DNA from: Tissierellia bacterium
GTDB taxonomy: Bacteria > Bacillota > Clostridia > Tissierellales > Tepidimicrobiaceae
Assembly (NCBI GenBank): GCA_012728595.1
Contig: JAAYEU010000031.1
Span: 1-32,682 of the forward strand
Direction of reading: 5' to 3'
DNA: 32,682 nucleotides
Part shown: positions 1 to 7,453 of the stretch, piece by piece
How the letters are laid out: the number at the start of each line of letters is the position of its first letter
How positions within the stretch are numbered: the stretch's first letter is position 1
Translations under genes and position numbers: made by a program
Notes under the pieces: generated by a model
The model's input: the letters and a program-made list of their open reading frames with translations, nothing else
Told to the model about the DNA's origin: nothing
Databases searched by the model: none

Positions 1-582
1 CATCTCAACAGCTCTTTGAGATCCTCTTTTATCGGTAAAGTAGTTCTTTCTAATTCCTCTTGGTATATATCCTTCTTCATCTGGGGTTCCAATTTCTTCA
101 CCTTTAGCTATCTTTAAAGCTAATGGTACCATCTTTTTAACTGCATCTCTCATTCCTGCAGCAGAGTTCTTAGTGGATACTATATATACGCTCTTTTTGA
201 ACATATCTGCTCCAGGGTTTTCAATATACATTCCAGTTAGAGAAGGAATTCCCAATTCGCTTTGTACTGCATCTGCAATTGTACCACATGCTACTCCGTA
301 TCTTCCTGCGTTAAAGGCTGGTCCTGCTATAAATAGATCTGGTTCATATTTTTTTACCATTTCTAGTATTTCAGCTTTTGCTTCTTCTACGTTTTCGTTG
401 AAATAGCTGTCACCACAAATAATAGTTGCAACTATTTCAGCCTCTCCTTTAAATCCTGCATTTATAGCCATACCTGGTCCTACAACTTCTTCTCTAACCT
501 CTGGTTTTATATGGGCTTGTTCTTCTCCACCGATTCCGGCAAAGAATTGATTTATATAATGGACAACTTTAATTTTCCCCAT
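1..582 (-). CDS. grdB: Glycine reductase component B, selenoprotein subunit GrdB (5' part, cut by window edge)
   Basis: First 194 codons of the substrate-binding subunit of glycine reductase protein B, which activates glycine for reductive deamination to acetyl phosphate and ammonia. The start at 582 follows a strong GGAGAGGGGGG site. The N-terminus MGKIKVVHYINQFFAGIGGE and the segment GPAFNAGRYGVACG are typical of the GrdB family. GrdB is normally about 435 residues with its selenocysteine near residue 350, so the Sec codon lies outside the window and cannot be checked. It is the last visible gene of the operon, 33 nt downstream of grdA. Family call is firm; it is incomplete only because of the window edge. 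Confidence 0.95.
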   Translation of the reverse strand, partial: MGKIKVVHYINQFFAGIGGEEQAHIKPEVREEVVGPGMAINAGFKGEAEIVATIICGDSYFNENVEEAKAEILEMVKKYEPDLFIAGPAFNAGRYGVACGTIADAVQSELGIPSLTGMYIENPGADMFKKSVYIVSTKNSAAGMRDAVKKMVPLALKIAKGEEIGTPDEEGYIPRGIRKNYFTDKRGSQRAVEM

Positions 583-615
583 TAATTTCCCCCCTCTCCT
601 TTTTTTCATCGGGAA

Positions 616-1095
616 TTAATCGTTGTATTTACCGTATTGTTCTCTTATGCTTCTTACTTCTTCGATTATTTCATCAACATCTAGAACCATTTCCATCATA
701 CCAACTTGTTCATCATAAACGTCTGGATCTACTGATTCTTTAAACTCTGGCTCTACTGGATGATAAACTCTAAGTCCTAACTGGACTCCTGCTAATGGAC
801 CTGCAAAAGTTGGGTCTCCAGCTGTAACTGTTTCAGCTGCTAAACCAGCTGCTTCAGCTTCAGCTCCACCGATTATTACGATTATGTTTTCTGCACCGTA
901 TTTTTCAGTTAAATCTTTAACCCTCTTTTGATTTTCCAGGTCCATTGCTCCTGCTGCAGTTCAGACAAAACACTCAGTGGATGAGAACACTACTTCGGCG
1001 TCTGTGGTCTTAACACACTCTTCGATGGCTGGTCCTGGGATGCCATCTCTATCGCCAATGATGATAACTTTTTTGTTAGCATCAAATATTGACAT
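616..1095 (-). CDS. grdA: Glycine/sarcosine/betaine reductase protein A, selenoprotein GrdA (in-frame UGA = Sec)
   Basis: GrdA is the small selenoprotein that accepts the carboxymethyl group from protein B as a Se-carboxymethyl-selenocysteine and passes it to protein C. Reading from ATG 1095, 44 codons lead to an in-frame TGA at 961-963, then 114 more codons to the stop. The context [15 protein letters not shown] is the family's redox motif with Sec at residue 45. Total length of 159 residues including Sec equals the normal family size of about 158. A pipeline that treats TGA as stop would report only the fragment starting at Met 945. It sits between grdE and grdB in the usual order. A short hairpin lies just after the TGA (see separate entry). 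Confidence 0.97.
937..963 (-). promoter_or_regulatory. grdA UGA selenocysteine codon and candidate bacterial SECIS hairpin
   Basis: The Sec codon TGA is at 961-963. Beginning 7 nt downstream, CAGG (950-953) can pair with CCTG (937-940) around a 9-nt loop AGCAATGGA. Bacterial SECIS elements lie immediately 3' of the UGA inside the coding sequence. The stem here is short and I did not compute its stability, so the Sec codon is firm while the exact SECIS fold is tentative. Confidence 0.55.
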
Positions 1096-1153
1096 TACTA
1101 CCATCCTTTCTTTTTTATATTTTATTTTATATTAATTAAAAATTTATGTCTTT

Positions 1154-2440
1154 TTAGAATCCTTTTGCTGACATTTTGTTGAATCCTATTTCATTTGTTG
1201 CACCTGTAATAGCTTGAAGTTCTACTACTATTGAACCATCTTCTTTAAGACTTCCGTCGAATCCTCCAGCTATTATGTCAACGTATTCTAAGGATCCAAT
1301 TACCTTATCCATTGGTGGTAATTCGATAAGCTCATTAGCATTTCCTGCTGTTACTACTGCATCCGCTAATGGATCTGCGTCAGCTAGTGACTGGCTTGCA
1401 CCGTCTCTACCAGCATATTCGTCAGTTATAATTACTGTCTTAATGCCTTTTTGCTCAATCTTCTTGCAGTTCATAATTAAGTCGGTATCTGGGTTTCCGA
1501 ATCCTTCTTGTGATATTATAACTCCATCTAATCCTAGATATTCAGCTAACTTAGCTGTCCAGTTAGATGATCTTTCCTTATCAGCTAGGTATACATTTTC
1601 GTTAGTGATTATAACCCCTACAAAGTTTAATTCCTTACCATGAGCTGCTAATAGGTCATGAATAACTGGGTTATTCATTTGATGGTAAGTTGTATTCTTA
1701 TCACATGCGGATACACAGTTGCCACTTACAATTGCACCATCCATAATTTCAGTTGGATACATTATGGTTGGTACTATTTGCTTAGCGTCTACTCCATACA
1801 CATAGGTGTCGTGTAGTAGTCCTTGTGTTTGCAGCATTTGAACATATCCTATCTTTGGAAGATCTGGATACTTCTTAATGCTTTCTAACAGGGTATCTAC
1901 TTCGTACACTTCTACCTTATCTGGAGTAATATCTCTAGCAGCTTCAGCTAAATATGCAGCCGCTTTAAATCCAGCTAATCTTACAGCTCTCTCGTGGTCG
2001 TGTTGTTTTAATCCTTCAATGGGTTCGCATCTTAATACTACGTTTACCGTCTTTGAGAATGGTGTATATTCTGCTCCTGGTCCAGTCATGTCTACAATAC
2101 CTTCCTGGAACCCTACTATCTTTCCAGTTGTCATCACTGTACAACCTTTTAATACATTGGTCTTTCCACTACCAACAACATCAACCTTTGATAATATGCC
2201 TGGGAAAACTCCTCCCGGTCCTTCAACCTTAACTCTTGGTTCAACGACATCCTTTACAGGAGTAATCCTTACGCTCTCACCAGGTCTTGCTATATCTACG
2301 TCTACTTCTACTAGGTGCTCATCTTCTTTGATTAGTGCAATTAATTCTTCTTTATTTACATATAGCACCCCATTTTCAATCTTGGTTTCTTCACCAAATT
2401 GAACGTCATTAATAAGCACATGGCCTAATTCAAGACGCAT
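1154..2440 (-). CDS. grdE: Glycine reductase component B proprotein GrdE (pyruvoyl precursor)
   Basis: GrdE is the proprotein of glycine reductase component B. The family is processed at an Asn-Cys bond to give two subunits, the C-terminal one carrying a pyruvoyl group that binds the glycine amine as a Schiff base. I chose ATG 2440 (MRLELGHVLIND), not the in-frame GTG at 2449, because that GTG lies inside the ribosome site GGGGAGGTG, which is 6 nt before the ATG. With this start the protein has 428 residues and the IVSGN/CVSACDKNT segment puts the Asn-Cys pair at 241/242, where it is placed in characterised GrdE. It lies between trxA and grdA, with a 58-nt gap before grdA. Confidence 0.95.
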   Translation of the reverse strand: MRLELGHVLINDVQFGEETKIENGVLYVNKEELIALIKEDEHLVEVDVDIARPGESVRITPVKDVVEPRVKVEGPGGVFPGILSKVDVVGSGKTNVLKGCTVMTTGKIVGFQEGIVDMTGPGAEYTPFSKTVNVVLRCEPIEGLKQHDHERAVRLAGFKAAAYLAEAARDITPDKVEVYEVDTLLESIKKYPDLPKIGYVQMLQTQGLLHDTYVYGVDAKQIVPTIMYPTEIMDGAIVSGNCVSACDKNTTYHQMNNPVIHDLLAAHGKELNFVGVIITNENVYLADKERSSNWTAKLAEYLGLDGVIISQEGFGNPDTDLIMNCKKIEQKGIKTVIITDEYAGRDGASQSLADADPLADAVVTAGNANELIELPPMDKVIGSLEYVDIIAGGFDGSLKEDGSIVVELQAITGATNEIGFNKMSAKGF

Positions 2441-2509
2441 ATAGTTCACCTCCCCTTATTGTTAAAGCATCTATCTTAACTCTGGGCAAAAGCCCAGAAT
2501 TAAAATCTA

Positions 2510-2827
2510 TTAAACATATTTCTTAACCATTTCTTCTACAGCAGTAGCTGTTGCTTCTGATTCAGCTAATCTTTCTACTTCCTCTCCATCCTTGTAGATG
2601 ATTATAGCTGGTAATCCCATTACCTTTTGTTTGATTGCTAATCTTCTTGCCTTAGTAATGTCTAGAGAACAGAACTTAACCTTATCACCATATTTTTCTG
2701 CTAATTCTTCGATATGTGGCATTAATGCTTTGCATGGTTCGCAAGTTGGCCCCCAATAGTCTACTAGTACTGGTCCTTCTGCCTTTAATACTTCCTCTTC
2801 AAAATTATCCCTTGTTAACTCTACCAT
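2510..2827 (-). CDS. trxA: Glycine-reductase-type thioredoxin (CEPC active site)
   Basis: A 105-residue thioredoxin that passes electrons to the glycine reductase selenoproteins. The active site is Cys29-Glu-Pro-Cys32 within YWGPTCEPCK, instead of the canonical WCGPC. This GPTCEPC form is the variant found in thioredoxins encoded inside grd operons. The cis-Pro loop is visible as MGLPAIIIY. It starts at 2827 after a GGAGGGATACTTA ribosome site and follows trxB by 24 nt, so the two are very probably co-transcribed and form a dedicated reductase/thioredoxin pair. Confidence 0.95.
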   Translation of the reverse strand: MVELTRDNFEEEVLKAEGPVLVDYWGPTCEPCKALMPHIEELAEKYGDKVKFCSLDITKARRLAIKQKVMGLPAIIIYKDGEEVERLAESEATATAVEEMVKKYV

Positions 2828-2851
2828 TAAGTATCCCTCCTATTAATTTTT

Positions 2852-3790
2852 TTAATCATTAAAATTTTCATTTATATATTTTTCAGCCTGAACAGCTGCT
2901 ATTGCTCCGTCAGCAGTAGCCGTTACTACTTGTCTTAATGATTTAACTCTAACATCTCCTGCAGCAAATACTCCTGGAATATTGGTTTTCATATCTTCAT
3001 CAGTTACTATATAGCCATCTTCCAATTCTACTTTGCCTTCGAATAAGCCTGTTGCTGGTATAAAACCTATGAACGGGAAGATTCCAAAGGGTCCATCTTC
3101 TTCATCAGCTACTATTTCAGTTGTTTCGCCAGTTTTAACATTCCTTACTACCATAGATTCAACTATTCCATCGCCTTTTATCTCTTCCACCACTGTCTCC
3201 CACATGAATTCTATCTTGTCATTATTAAAGGCCTTTTCTTGGATGGATTTAGCGGCCCTTAATTCATCTCTTCTGTGGATAATGGTAACCTTTCTTGCAA
3301 ATTTAGTTAAGTACATACCCTCTTCTACTGCAGTGTCTCCACCGCCCACAACATATACTTCCATGTCTTCAAAGAAAGCGGCGTCACATGTAGCACAGTA
3401 GGAAACTCCCCTACCAGTTAATTCTTCTTCGCCTGGACAACCTATTTTTCTTGGATTTGCTCCTGTTGCAATTATTACAGTCTTTGCTTGGTACTCGCCC
3501 TTTTCTCCCTTAAGTACCTTGATTTTTCCTTCTAATTCCACTTCCTTAATGGTGTCTATTACTTTTTCTGCTCCAAATTCCTCGGCTTGCTCCACCATTC
3601 TGTTTACTAGTGTTGGGCCTGTAGCGTTTTCAATAGAGCCTGGATAGTTTGCAACTTCTGCCGTTGTAACTATTTGTCCCCCAGCCTTTTCCTTTTCAAC
3701 TATTAATGTCTTTAGTCTAGCTCTTGAAGCATATAATCCGGCAGCCAAGCCTGCAGGACCAGCTCCTATGATGACCACGTCATAGATCAT
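2852..3790 (-). CDS. trxB: Thioredoxin reductase of the glycine reductase operon
   Basis: A 312-residue low-molecular-weight thioredoxin reductase, an FAD flavoprotein that reduces the neighbouring thioredoxin. Visible in order: FAD-binding GAGPAGLAAG near residue 9, redox-active CATC at residues 132-135, a second dinucleotide motif VGGGDTAVEEG near 148, HRRDELRA near 172 (the phosphate-binding pattern of NADPH-dependent members), and the closing GVFAAGDVR flavin motif. ATG 3790 follows AAGGAGGAAAAGCT. It is the first gene of the grd operon. The grdX gene that often precedes it in related clusters is not seen; a long non-coding leader is there instead. Confidence 0.96.
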   Translation of the reverse strand: MIYDVVIIGAGPAGLAAGLYASRARLKTLIVEKEKAGGQIVTTAEVANYPGSIENATGPTLVNRMVEQAEEFGAEKVIDTIKEVELEGKIKVLKGEKGEYQAKTVIIATGANPRKIGCPGEEELTGRGVSYCATCDAAFFEDMEVYVVGGGDTAVEEGMYLTKFARKVTIIHRRDELRAAKSIQEKAFNNDKIEFMWETVVEEIKGDGIVESMVVRNVKTGETTEIVADEEDGPFGIFPFIGFIPATGLFEGKVELEDGYIVTDEDMKTNIPGVFAAGDVRVKSLRQVVTATADGAIAAVQAEKYINENFND

Positions 3791-4067
3791 AGCTTTTCCT
3801 CCTTTAATTATTTATAGTGTATATAAAATCAAGTGTGAATAAAACAGCGCGAGACGTTTATGATTCTAATGAGTATAAGGTTCAACTTTGGTGAAGAGTT
3901 AGATTCCCACATTACTATGTTATGTAATGTTTCCTCTATTCTGTAGAAGTGAAATATCAGATGTTGTTCCTAATTATATAATAATAGAACTTCTTTCATA
4001 AAACAACCTTCGTTTTTTATATGTCCATCATAGGTAGTTTACCCTAAGCAAGATGGGGTTGAAACAT
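3791..4067 (-). other. Long second leader between riboswitch terminator and trxB
   Basis: About 275 nt with no gene-sized reading frame. It contains, in transcription order: a possible 9-codon ORF (3970-3999, MKEVLLLYN, after a weak GAAGG); arms GTTGTT and AACAAC that could close a stem around that ORF; a 7-bp inverted repeat ACATTAC/GTAATGT with 8-nt spacing (3909-3930); a candidate promoter (3811-3839); and the trxB ribosome site. grdX, common at this place in grd operons, is absent. Any of these could be regulatory. None is proven. Confidence 0.5.
3811..3839 (-). promoter_or_regulatory. Candidate internal promoter directly before trxB
   Basis: TTCACA (3834-3839), a 17-nt spacer and TATAAA (3811-3816) match a sigma-A promoter at 5/6 positions in each hexamer. 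Initiation would fall just before the trxB ribosome site. If active, it would bypass the glycine riboswitch terminator upstream. The region is A/T-rich, so a chance match is possible. Confidence 0.45.
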
Positions 4068-4112
4068 AAAAAAACAGAATAGAAGGAAATATTACTAGCC
4101 TTCTACTCTGTT
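4068..4112 (-). terminator. Intrinsic terminator of the glycine riboswitch expression platform
   Basis: In the minus-strand RNA, CAGAGUAGAAGG (4099-4110) pairs with CCUUCUAUUCUG (4075-4086): 12 bp including one G-U pair and a 12-nt loop, followed at once by a U-run (4068-4074). It begins a few nt after the last aptamer helix, as expected for a riboswitch that controls termination. The window also shows this is too far from trxB to be a ribosome-binding-site switch. Confidence 0.9.
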
Positions 4113-4116
4113 ATAA

Positions 4117-4288
4117 ACCTGAGAGTTTCTCCATACTAATGGATTGCTCCTTCGGTGCTTAACGCTTTTCAGAGTTTCGTCAAAGCACGGTCCTTTTGCC
4201 TGAGATCATCGTCATAAAATGGCAAACTTTATGACTTATTCCTTCGGCGCCAAAATTACTTTGGTCTCTCCCGCACTTCTCATCCGAA
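4117..4288 (-). ncRNA. Tandem glycine riboswitch (two aptamers)
   Basis: Two consecutive glycine aptamers in the minus-strand RNA. The first contains GCGGGAGAGACC, then GGCGCCGAAGGAATAAG, then ATCTCAGGCAAAAGGACCG. The linker and second aptamer contain GACGAAACTCTGAAAAGCG, CACCGAAGGAGCAA and GAAACTCTCAGG. The repeated CGAAGG and CTCAGG elements are diagnostic of the family. It lies between a good promoter and an intrinsic terminator, upstream of the glycine reductase genes. Glycine riboswitches with this arrangement usually turn expression on when glycine is abundant, which suits glycine catabolism. The mode here is inferred, the aptamer identity is not in doubt. Confidence 0.95.
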
Positions 4289-4327
4289 CCATATTTAATT
4301 TTGACTTTTTTTTCACATCCCTCTGTT

Positions 4328-4356
4328 ATTATAATATAAGTTCTTTATAAAGACAA
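4328..4356 (-). promoter_or_regulatory. Sigma-A promoter of the riboswitch/glycine reductase transcript
   Basis: TTGTCT (4351-4356), a 17-nt spacer and a perfect TATAAT (4328-4333). The start would be near 4320, about 30 nt before the first aptamer. Confidence 0.75.
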
Positions 4357-4398
4357 GGCCTTTTATTCAAAAATATAATGTTTGAATTTTTACAATAT

Positions 4399-6003
4399 TT
4401 AAAACTGATCCAGTATATATAGGGCTATATTTGACGAATGGTCTGAAACCCTTTCGTAGTTACTCAACAAGTCTAAAAATACCGCACCTGAAGTTGGAAG
4501 GCATAGATGTTTGTTTAGCCTATCGATATGGGTTTGCCTATATTTTTCTTCTAATTCGTCTATCTCTTCTTCCAACTTAAGAATTTCTCTAGCCTTATCA
4601 AGATCGTTATTCTCTAGACATTCTAAAGCCATATTAAAGATCTCTAAACTTCTAGATGAAATATAGTTGAACTCTTCAATGGCTTCTTCTGAAAACTCCA
4701 GGTCATCTTCTATTGCCGTTTGGGCTAGTTCAGCAATATTATCTGCATGATCTCCTACCCTTTCTATGTCGTTTACTACATTTATCAACATGTTGACCTG
4801 GGCATGCTGAGCTTTGGTTAATGGGGCATCGGAAAGCTCTACCAGATACTGAACTATGTCGCTTTCTAATCTATTAATTATTTTCTCTTGAGAGAATACT
4901 TCCTGGGTTGATTTTTCATCCTTTTCTACAAATCCTTTCGCAGCAGTAGTTAAGTTGTCTGCAACTATTTGGCCCATTCTAACAACTTCCTTGGTAACTT
5001 GTCCCAAAGCAATGGATGGTGTTTCCATAATCCTTAAATCTAAGAACCTAAGCCCTACCTCGTCTACCTCTTCCACATCTCCGGGTACAATCTTAATAGC
5101 TGCCTTTACCAATAGATTAGAAAAAGGAAGTTGAATAATTACGTTTATAAGATTAAATAATGTATGGGCATTAGCGATTTGTCTTTGTATATCATTAGGA
5201 GAAATCTTTAATACTATCGCTTCTATGGGGTTTCTAAGTATAGTCATAAATATAATGGTACCAATAAGATTAAATAGAAAGTGTAAAACTGCTGCCCTTT
5301 TTGCAGTCTTATTAGCACCTATACTGGAAATCATAGCAGTAGTTGTAGTTCCAATGTTGTCTCCAAATAGTATTGGAAAGGCGATATTTATATTTATAAG
5401 TCCTTGGGAGGCTAAGGCTTGTAATAAACCGATAGAAGCACTACTACTTTGTATAAGAGTTGTTAATCCTAAGCCTACTAATATCCCCAAAAAAGGATCT
5501 TCCAGTCTGATCATTATATTTGAAAAAACGGGATTATCGGCTAGCGGTTTTAATCCTCCCCCCATCATATCCATACCTATGAAGAGAATTCCAAAACCTA
5601 TTAATATTTCAGCTACATTCTTTGTCTTTTTATTAGACGCCACAAGCCAAATAGCTACCCCCGCCGCTACAGCTAATGGCGCAAGGTCCGTTAAGTTAAA
5701 GGCAATCAATTGGGCAGTAACGGTTGTACCGATGTTGGCACCAAATATTACACCCACAGCCTGATGCAAGGTCATAAGACCAGCGTTAACAAAACCTATT
5801 ACCATAACGGTGGTTGCACTACTACTTTGTATAACCATGGTAACCAAAGCTCCCACAATAACTCCCATAAGCTTATTATTAGTCAGTATCTCTATTAATC
5901 TCTTTAGCCTTTCCCCAGCAGCCTTTTGTAACCCTGTCCCCATCAAATTCATACCATATAAGAAAAGTCCTAATCCACCTAACACCGGTAATGCTATGTC
6001 CAT
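4399..6003 (-). CDS. Na/Pi cotransporter family protein with C-terminal PhoU-like domain
   Basis: A 534-residue inner-membrane protein of the Na/Pi cotransporter II (NptA/YjbB) family, expected to move phosphate with sodium. Two inverted transport repeats each carry the signature QSSSA: VIQSSSATTVMVIGF in the first and TLIQSSSASIGLLQ in the second. After the membrane part (about 330 residues) comes a helical, charged PhoU-like domain ending near SNYERVSDHSSNIALYI. I chose ATG 6003 (MDIALPVLGGLGLFLYGM) because GGAGG lies 7 nt before it; an upstream in-frame extension to 6057 has no ribosome site. It lies 66 nt after trmL in the same direction. Direction of phosphate transport cannot be told from sequence. 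Confidence 0.92.
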   Translation of the reverse strand: MDIALPVLGGLGLFLYGMNLMGTGLQKAAGERLKRLIEILTNNKLMGVIVGALVTMVIQSSSATTVMVIGFVNAGLMTLHQAVGVIFGANIGTTVTAQLIAFNLTDLAPLAVAAGVAIWLVASNKKTKNVAEILIGFGILFIGMDMMGGGLKPLADNPVFSNIMIRLEDPFLGILVGLGLTTLIQSSSASIGLLQALASQGLININIAFPILFGDNIGTTTTAMISSIGANKTAKRAAVLHFLFNLIGTIIFMTILRNPIEAIVLKISPNDIQRQIANAHTLFNLINVIIQLPFSNLLVKAAIKIVPGDVEEVDEVGLRFLDLRIMETPSIALGQVTKEVVRMGQIVADNLTTAAKGFVEKDEKSTQEVFSQEKIINRLESDIVQYLVELSDAPLTKAQHAQVNMLINVVNDIERVGDHADNIAELAQTAIEDDLEFSEEAIEEFNYISSRSLEIFNMALECLENNDLDKAREILKLEEEIDELEEKYRQTHIDRLNKHLCLPTSGAVFLDLLSNYERVSDHSSNIALYILDQF

Positions 6004-6069
6004 TTTTATCCTCCTGACTAAAATATATTTGTTAAAAATATGAGTTATCCCCATCAAAATGAATGAGAA

Positions 6070-6537
6070 TCACTCAAGCTGTGGGAAATCTAACTGCCTT
6101 AGCGCTTCAAATAAGATGATGTTTACAGAATTTGCTAAATTAAGGGATCTGTCAATATCTTTTTTCATGGGAATTCTTATGGTTCTATTCTCATTTCCAT
6201 CTAGAATTTCTTTAGGAAGGCCCTTGGTTTCACTTCCAAAAACCAAAAACGAATTTTTTGAATACTCTACATCCGTATATCTATGTATAGCTTTTGTCGT
6301 AGCATAAAAAAAAGATTCGCCCTTATACTTTTCAGCTAATTCAGAAAAGCTATCATAATAGCGGATATCTACCAGGTGCCAATAGTCTAGCCCAGCTCTC
6401 TTTAGATGTTTATCGTCTACGGAAAATCCCAAAGGTCTAATAAGGTGAAGGGTTGTATTCGTTAGGGCGCAAGTCCTTGCAATATTTCCAGTATTCTGTG
6501 GAATTTCAGGTTCAACCAAAACTATATTTAAGCCCAT
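6070..6537 (-). CDS. trmL: tRNA (cytidine/uridine-34 2'-O)-methyltransferase, TrmL type
   Basis: A 155-residue SPOUT methyltransferase that methylates the ribose of the wobble nucleotide (position 34) of certain leucine tRNAs using S-adenosylmethionine. Diagnostic stretches are the N-terminal LVEPEIPQNTGNIARTC, then FGSETKGLP, and the knot motif IPMKKDIDRSLNLANSVNI. Length equals the family norm of about 155, with no extra RNA-binding domain. The start at 6537 follows AGGAGAG. It sits 14 nt after the HAD phosphatase gene, so they are probably one transcript. Confidence 0.95.
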   Translation of the reverse strand: MGLNIVLVEPEIPQNTGNIARTCALTNTTLHLIRPLGFSVDDKHLKRAGLDYWHLVDIRYYDSFSELAEKYKGESFFYATTKAIHRYTDVEYSKNSFLVFGSETKGLPKEILDGNENRTIRIPMKKDIDRSLNLANSVNIILFEALRQLDFPQLE

Positions 6538-6551
6538 AATATTACTCTCCT

Positions 6552-7385
6552 CTAATGGTGATTTAATACGTACTTTTCTATTGCCTTTGCCACTCCATCT
6601 TCGTCATTGCTAGCTGTAATAAAATCCGCATAATTCTTAATTTCCTCAATCCCATTTTTCATACCAATGGCAAGGCCAGCAACTTTCAGCATAGATATAT
6701 CATTTTCATTATCCCCTATGGAAACTACCTCTGCAGGCTCTAAATTTAGCTTTCCTATTAAATATTCTAAAGCCCTTCCCTTTGAAACTCCTTCATTCAT
6801 TACTTCAATATTGGTATCCCAGGAACTGGATATATCTATCCCTTCCACAGTCTCTAATTTTTTTCTAAACTCAAGTAGTTTATCTTTATCCTTTTCTATA
6901 AAAACCACCTTATAAACATTAGGCTTTTTATGGTCTAGTATCTCCATTGGATTTTCAAATAATTCTACCTTTATATTCTGATTCTTCCAATATTCCCCAT
7001 TGTGTTCATGGTAATTAAACATTTTGGCATCAGGCTTTCTAGAGTAAAAAGTATCTTTTTCATAAAAATGATAATAAATGCTATTTTCTTCAGCTAGTTG
7101 GATTGCTTTTTTTACGGCTACTAGATCCATACTGCTTTCATATACTATATTTTCACCTTTGGAACAAGAGATTAAAGCGCCATTACAGGCAATAACTGGG
7201 TTGCCTTTAAGGCCTAAGGCCTGATTAAAGTACAGAGCTGAACTTAAAATCCTTCCAGTAGTTATTACGATATGAATTCCCTTTTCAAGGGCTTCAACTA
7301 AAGCCTTCCTATTCCTATCCGATACCTCTTTTTGACTATTTAATAACGTCCCGTCCATGTCTATGGCTATCAATTTATACTTCAT
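6552..7385 (-). CDS. Cof-type HAD-IIB phosphatase
   Basis: A 277-residue haloacid-dehalogenase hydrolase of the Cof (type IIB cap) subfamily. Motif I is AIDMDGTLLNS with nucleophile Asp9 and acid/base Asp11. Motif II is VITTGR, and motif IV is SIGDNENDISMLKVAGLAIGM near residue 221. Members dephosphorylate sugar phosphates, nucleotides or flavin-type phosphates; the cap sequence does not let me name a substrate. The start at 7385 follows GGAGGAAGCATCA. It has its own promoter (7417-7444) and leads trmL and the phosphate transporter. Confidence 0.93.
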   Translation of the reverse strand: MKYKLIAIDMDGTLLNSQKEVSDRNRKALVEALEKGIHIVITTGRILSSALYFNQALGLKGNPVIACNGALISCSKGENIVYESSMDLVAVKKAIQLAEENSIYYHFYEKDTFYSRKPDAKMFNYHEHNGEYWKNQNIKVELFENPMEILDHKKPNVYKVVFIEKDKDKLLEFRKKLETVEGIDISSSWDTNIEVMNEGVSKGRALEYLIGKLNLEPAEVVSIGDNENDISMLKVAGLAIGMKNGIEEIKNYADFITASNDEDGVAKAIEKYVLNHH

Positions 7386-7416
7386 TGATGCTTCCTCCTA
7401 TTCTTTAGCCAAATTT

Positions 7417-7444
7417 AATATACCATAAAAAAATAAATAGTCAA
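7417..7444 (-). promoter_or_regulatory. Sigma-A promoter for HAD phosphatase - trmL - Na/Pi transporter
   Basis: TTGACT (7439-7444), a 16-nt spacer and TATATT (7417-7422). It lies in the 68-nt gap between ogt and the HAD gene. No convincing terminator for ogt is seen there. Confidence 0.65.
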
Positions 7445-7453
7445 TAAAATTTT

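Noticed and set aside
945-963. Apparent nonsense mutation breaking grdA.
   Set aside because: The TGA is at the exact selenocysteine position of GrdA, and both flanks are intact and in one frame.
1878-2402. Long open frame on the plus strand antisense to grdE (174 codons).
   Set aside because: It has no ribosome site, a composition of Ser/Thr/Pro typical of antisense frames in A/T-rich genes, and lies fully inside a well-recognised gene. The same reasoning applies to the other antisense frames, for example in nptA, the FtsA-like gene and trxB.
4365-4395. A/T-rich inverted repeat ATTCAAA/TTTGAAT after the transporter gene, as terminator.
   Set aside because: The stem is all but A/T and is followed by A's rather than U's in the transcript.
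6004-6069. Separate promoter for the Na/Pi transporter gene.
   Set aside because: TTGATG and possible AT-rich -10 sequences are present, but no pair has both good hexamers and right spacing.
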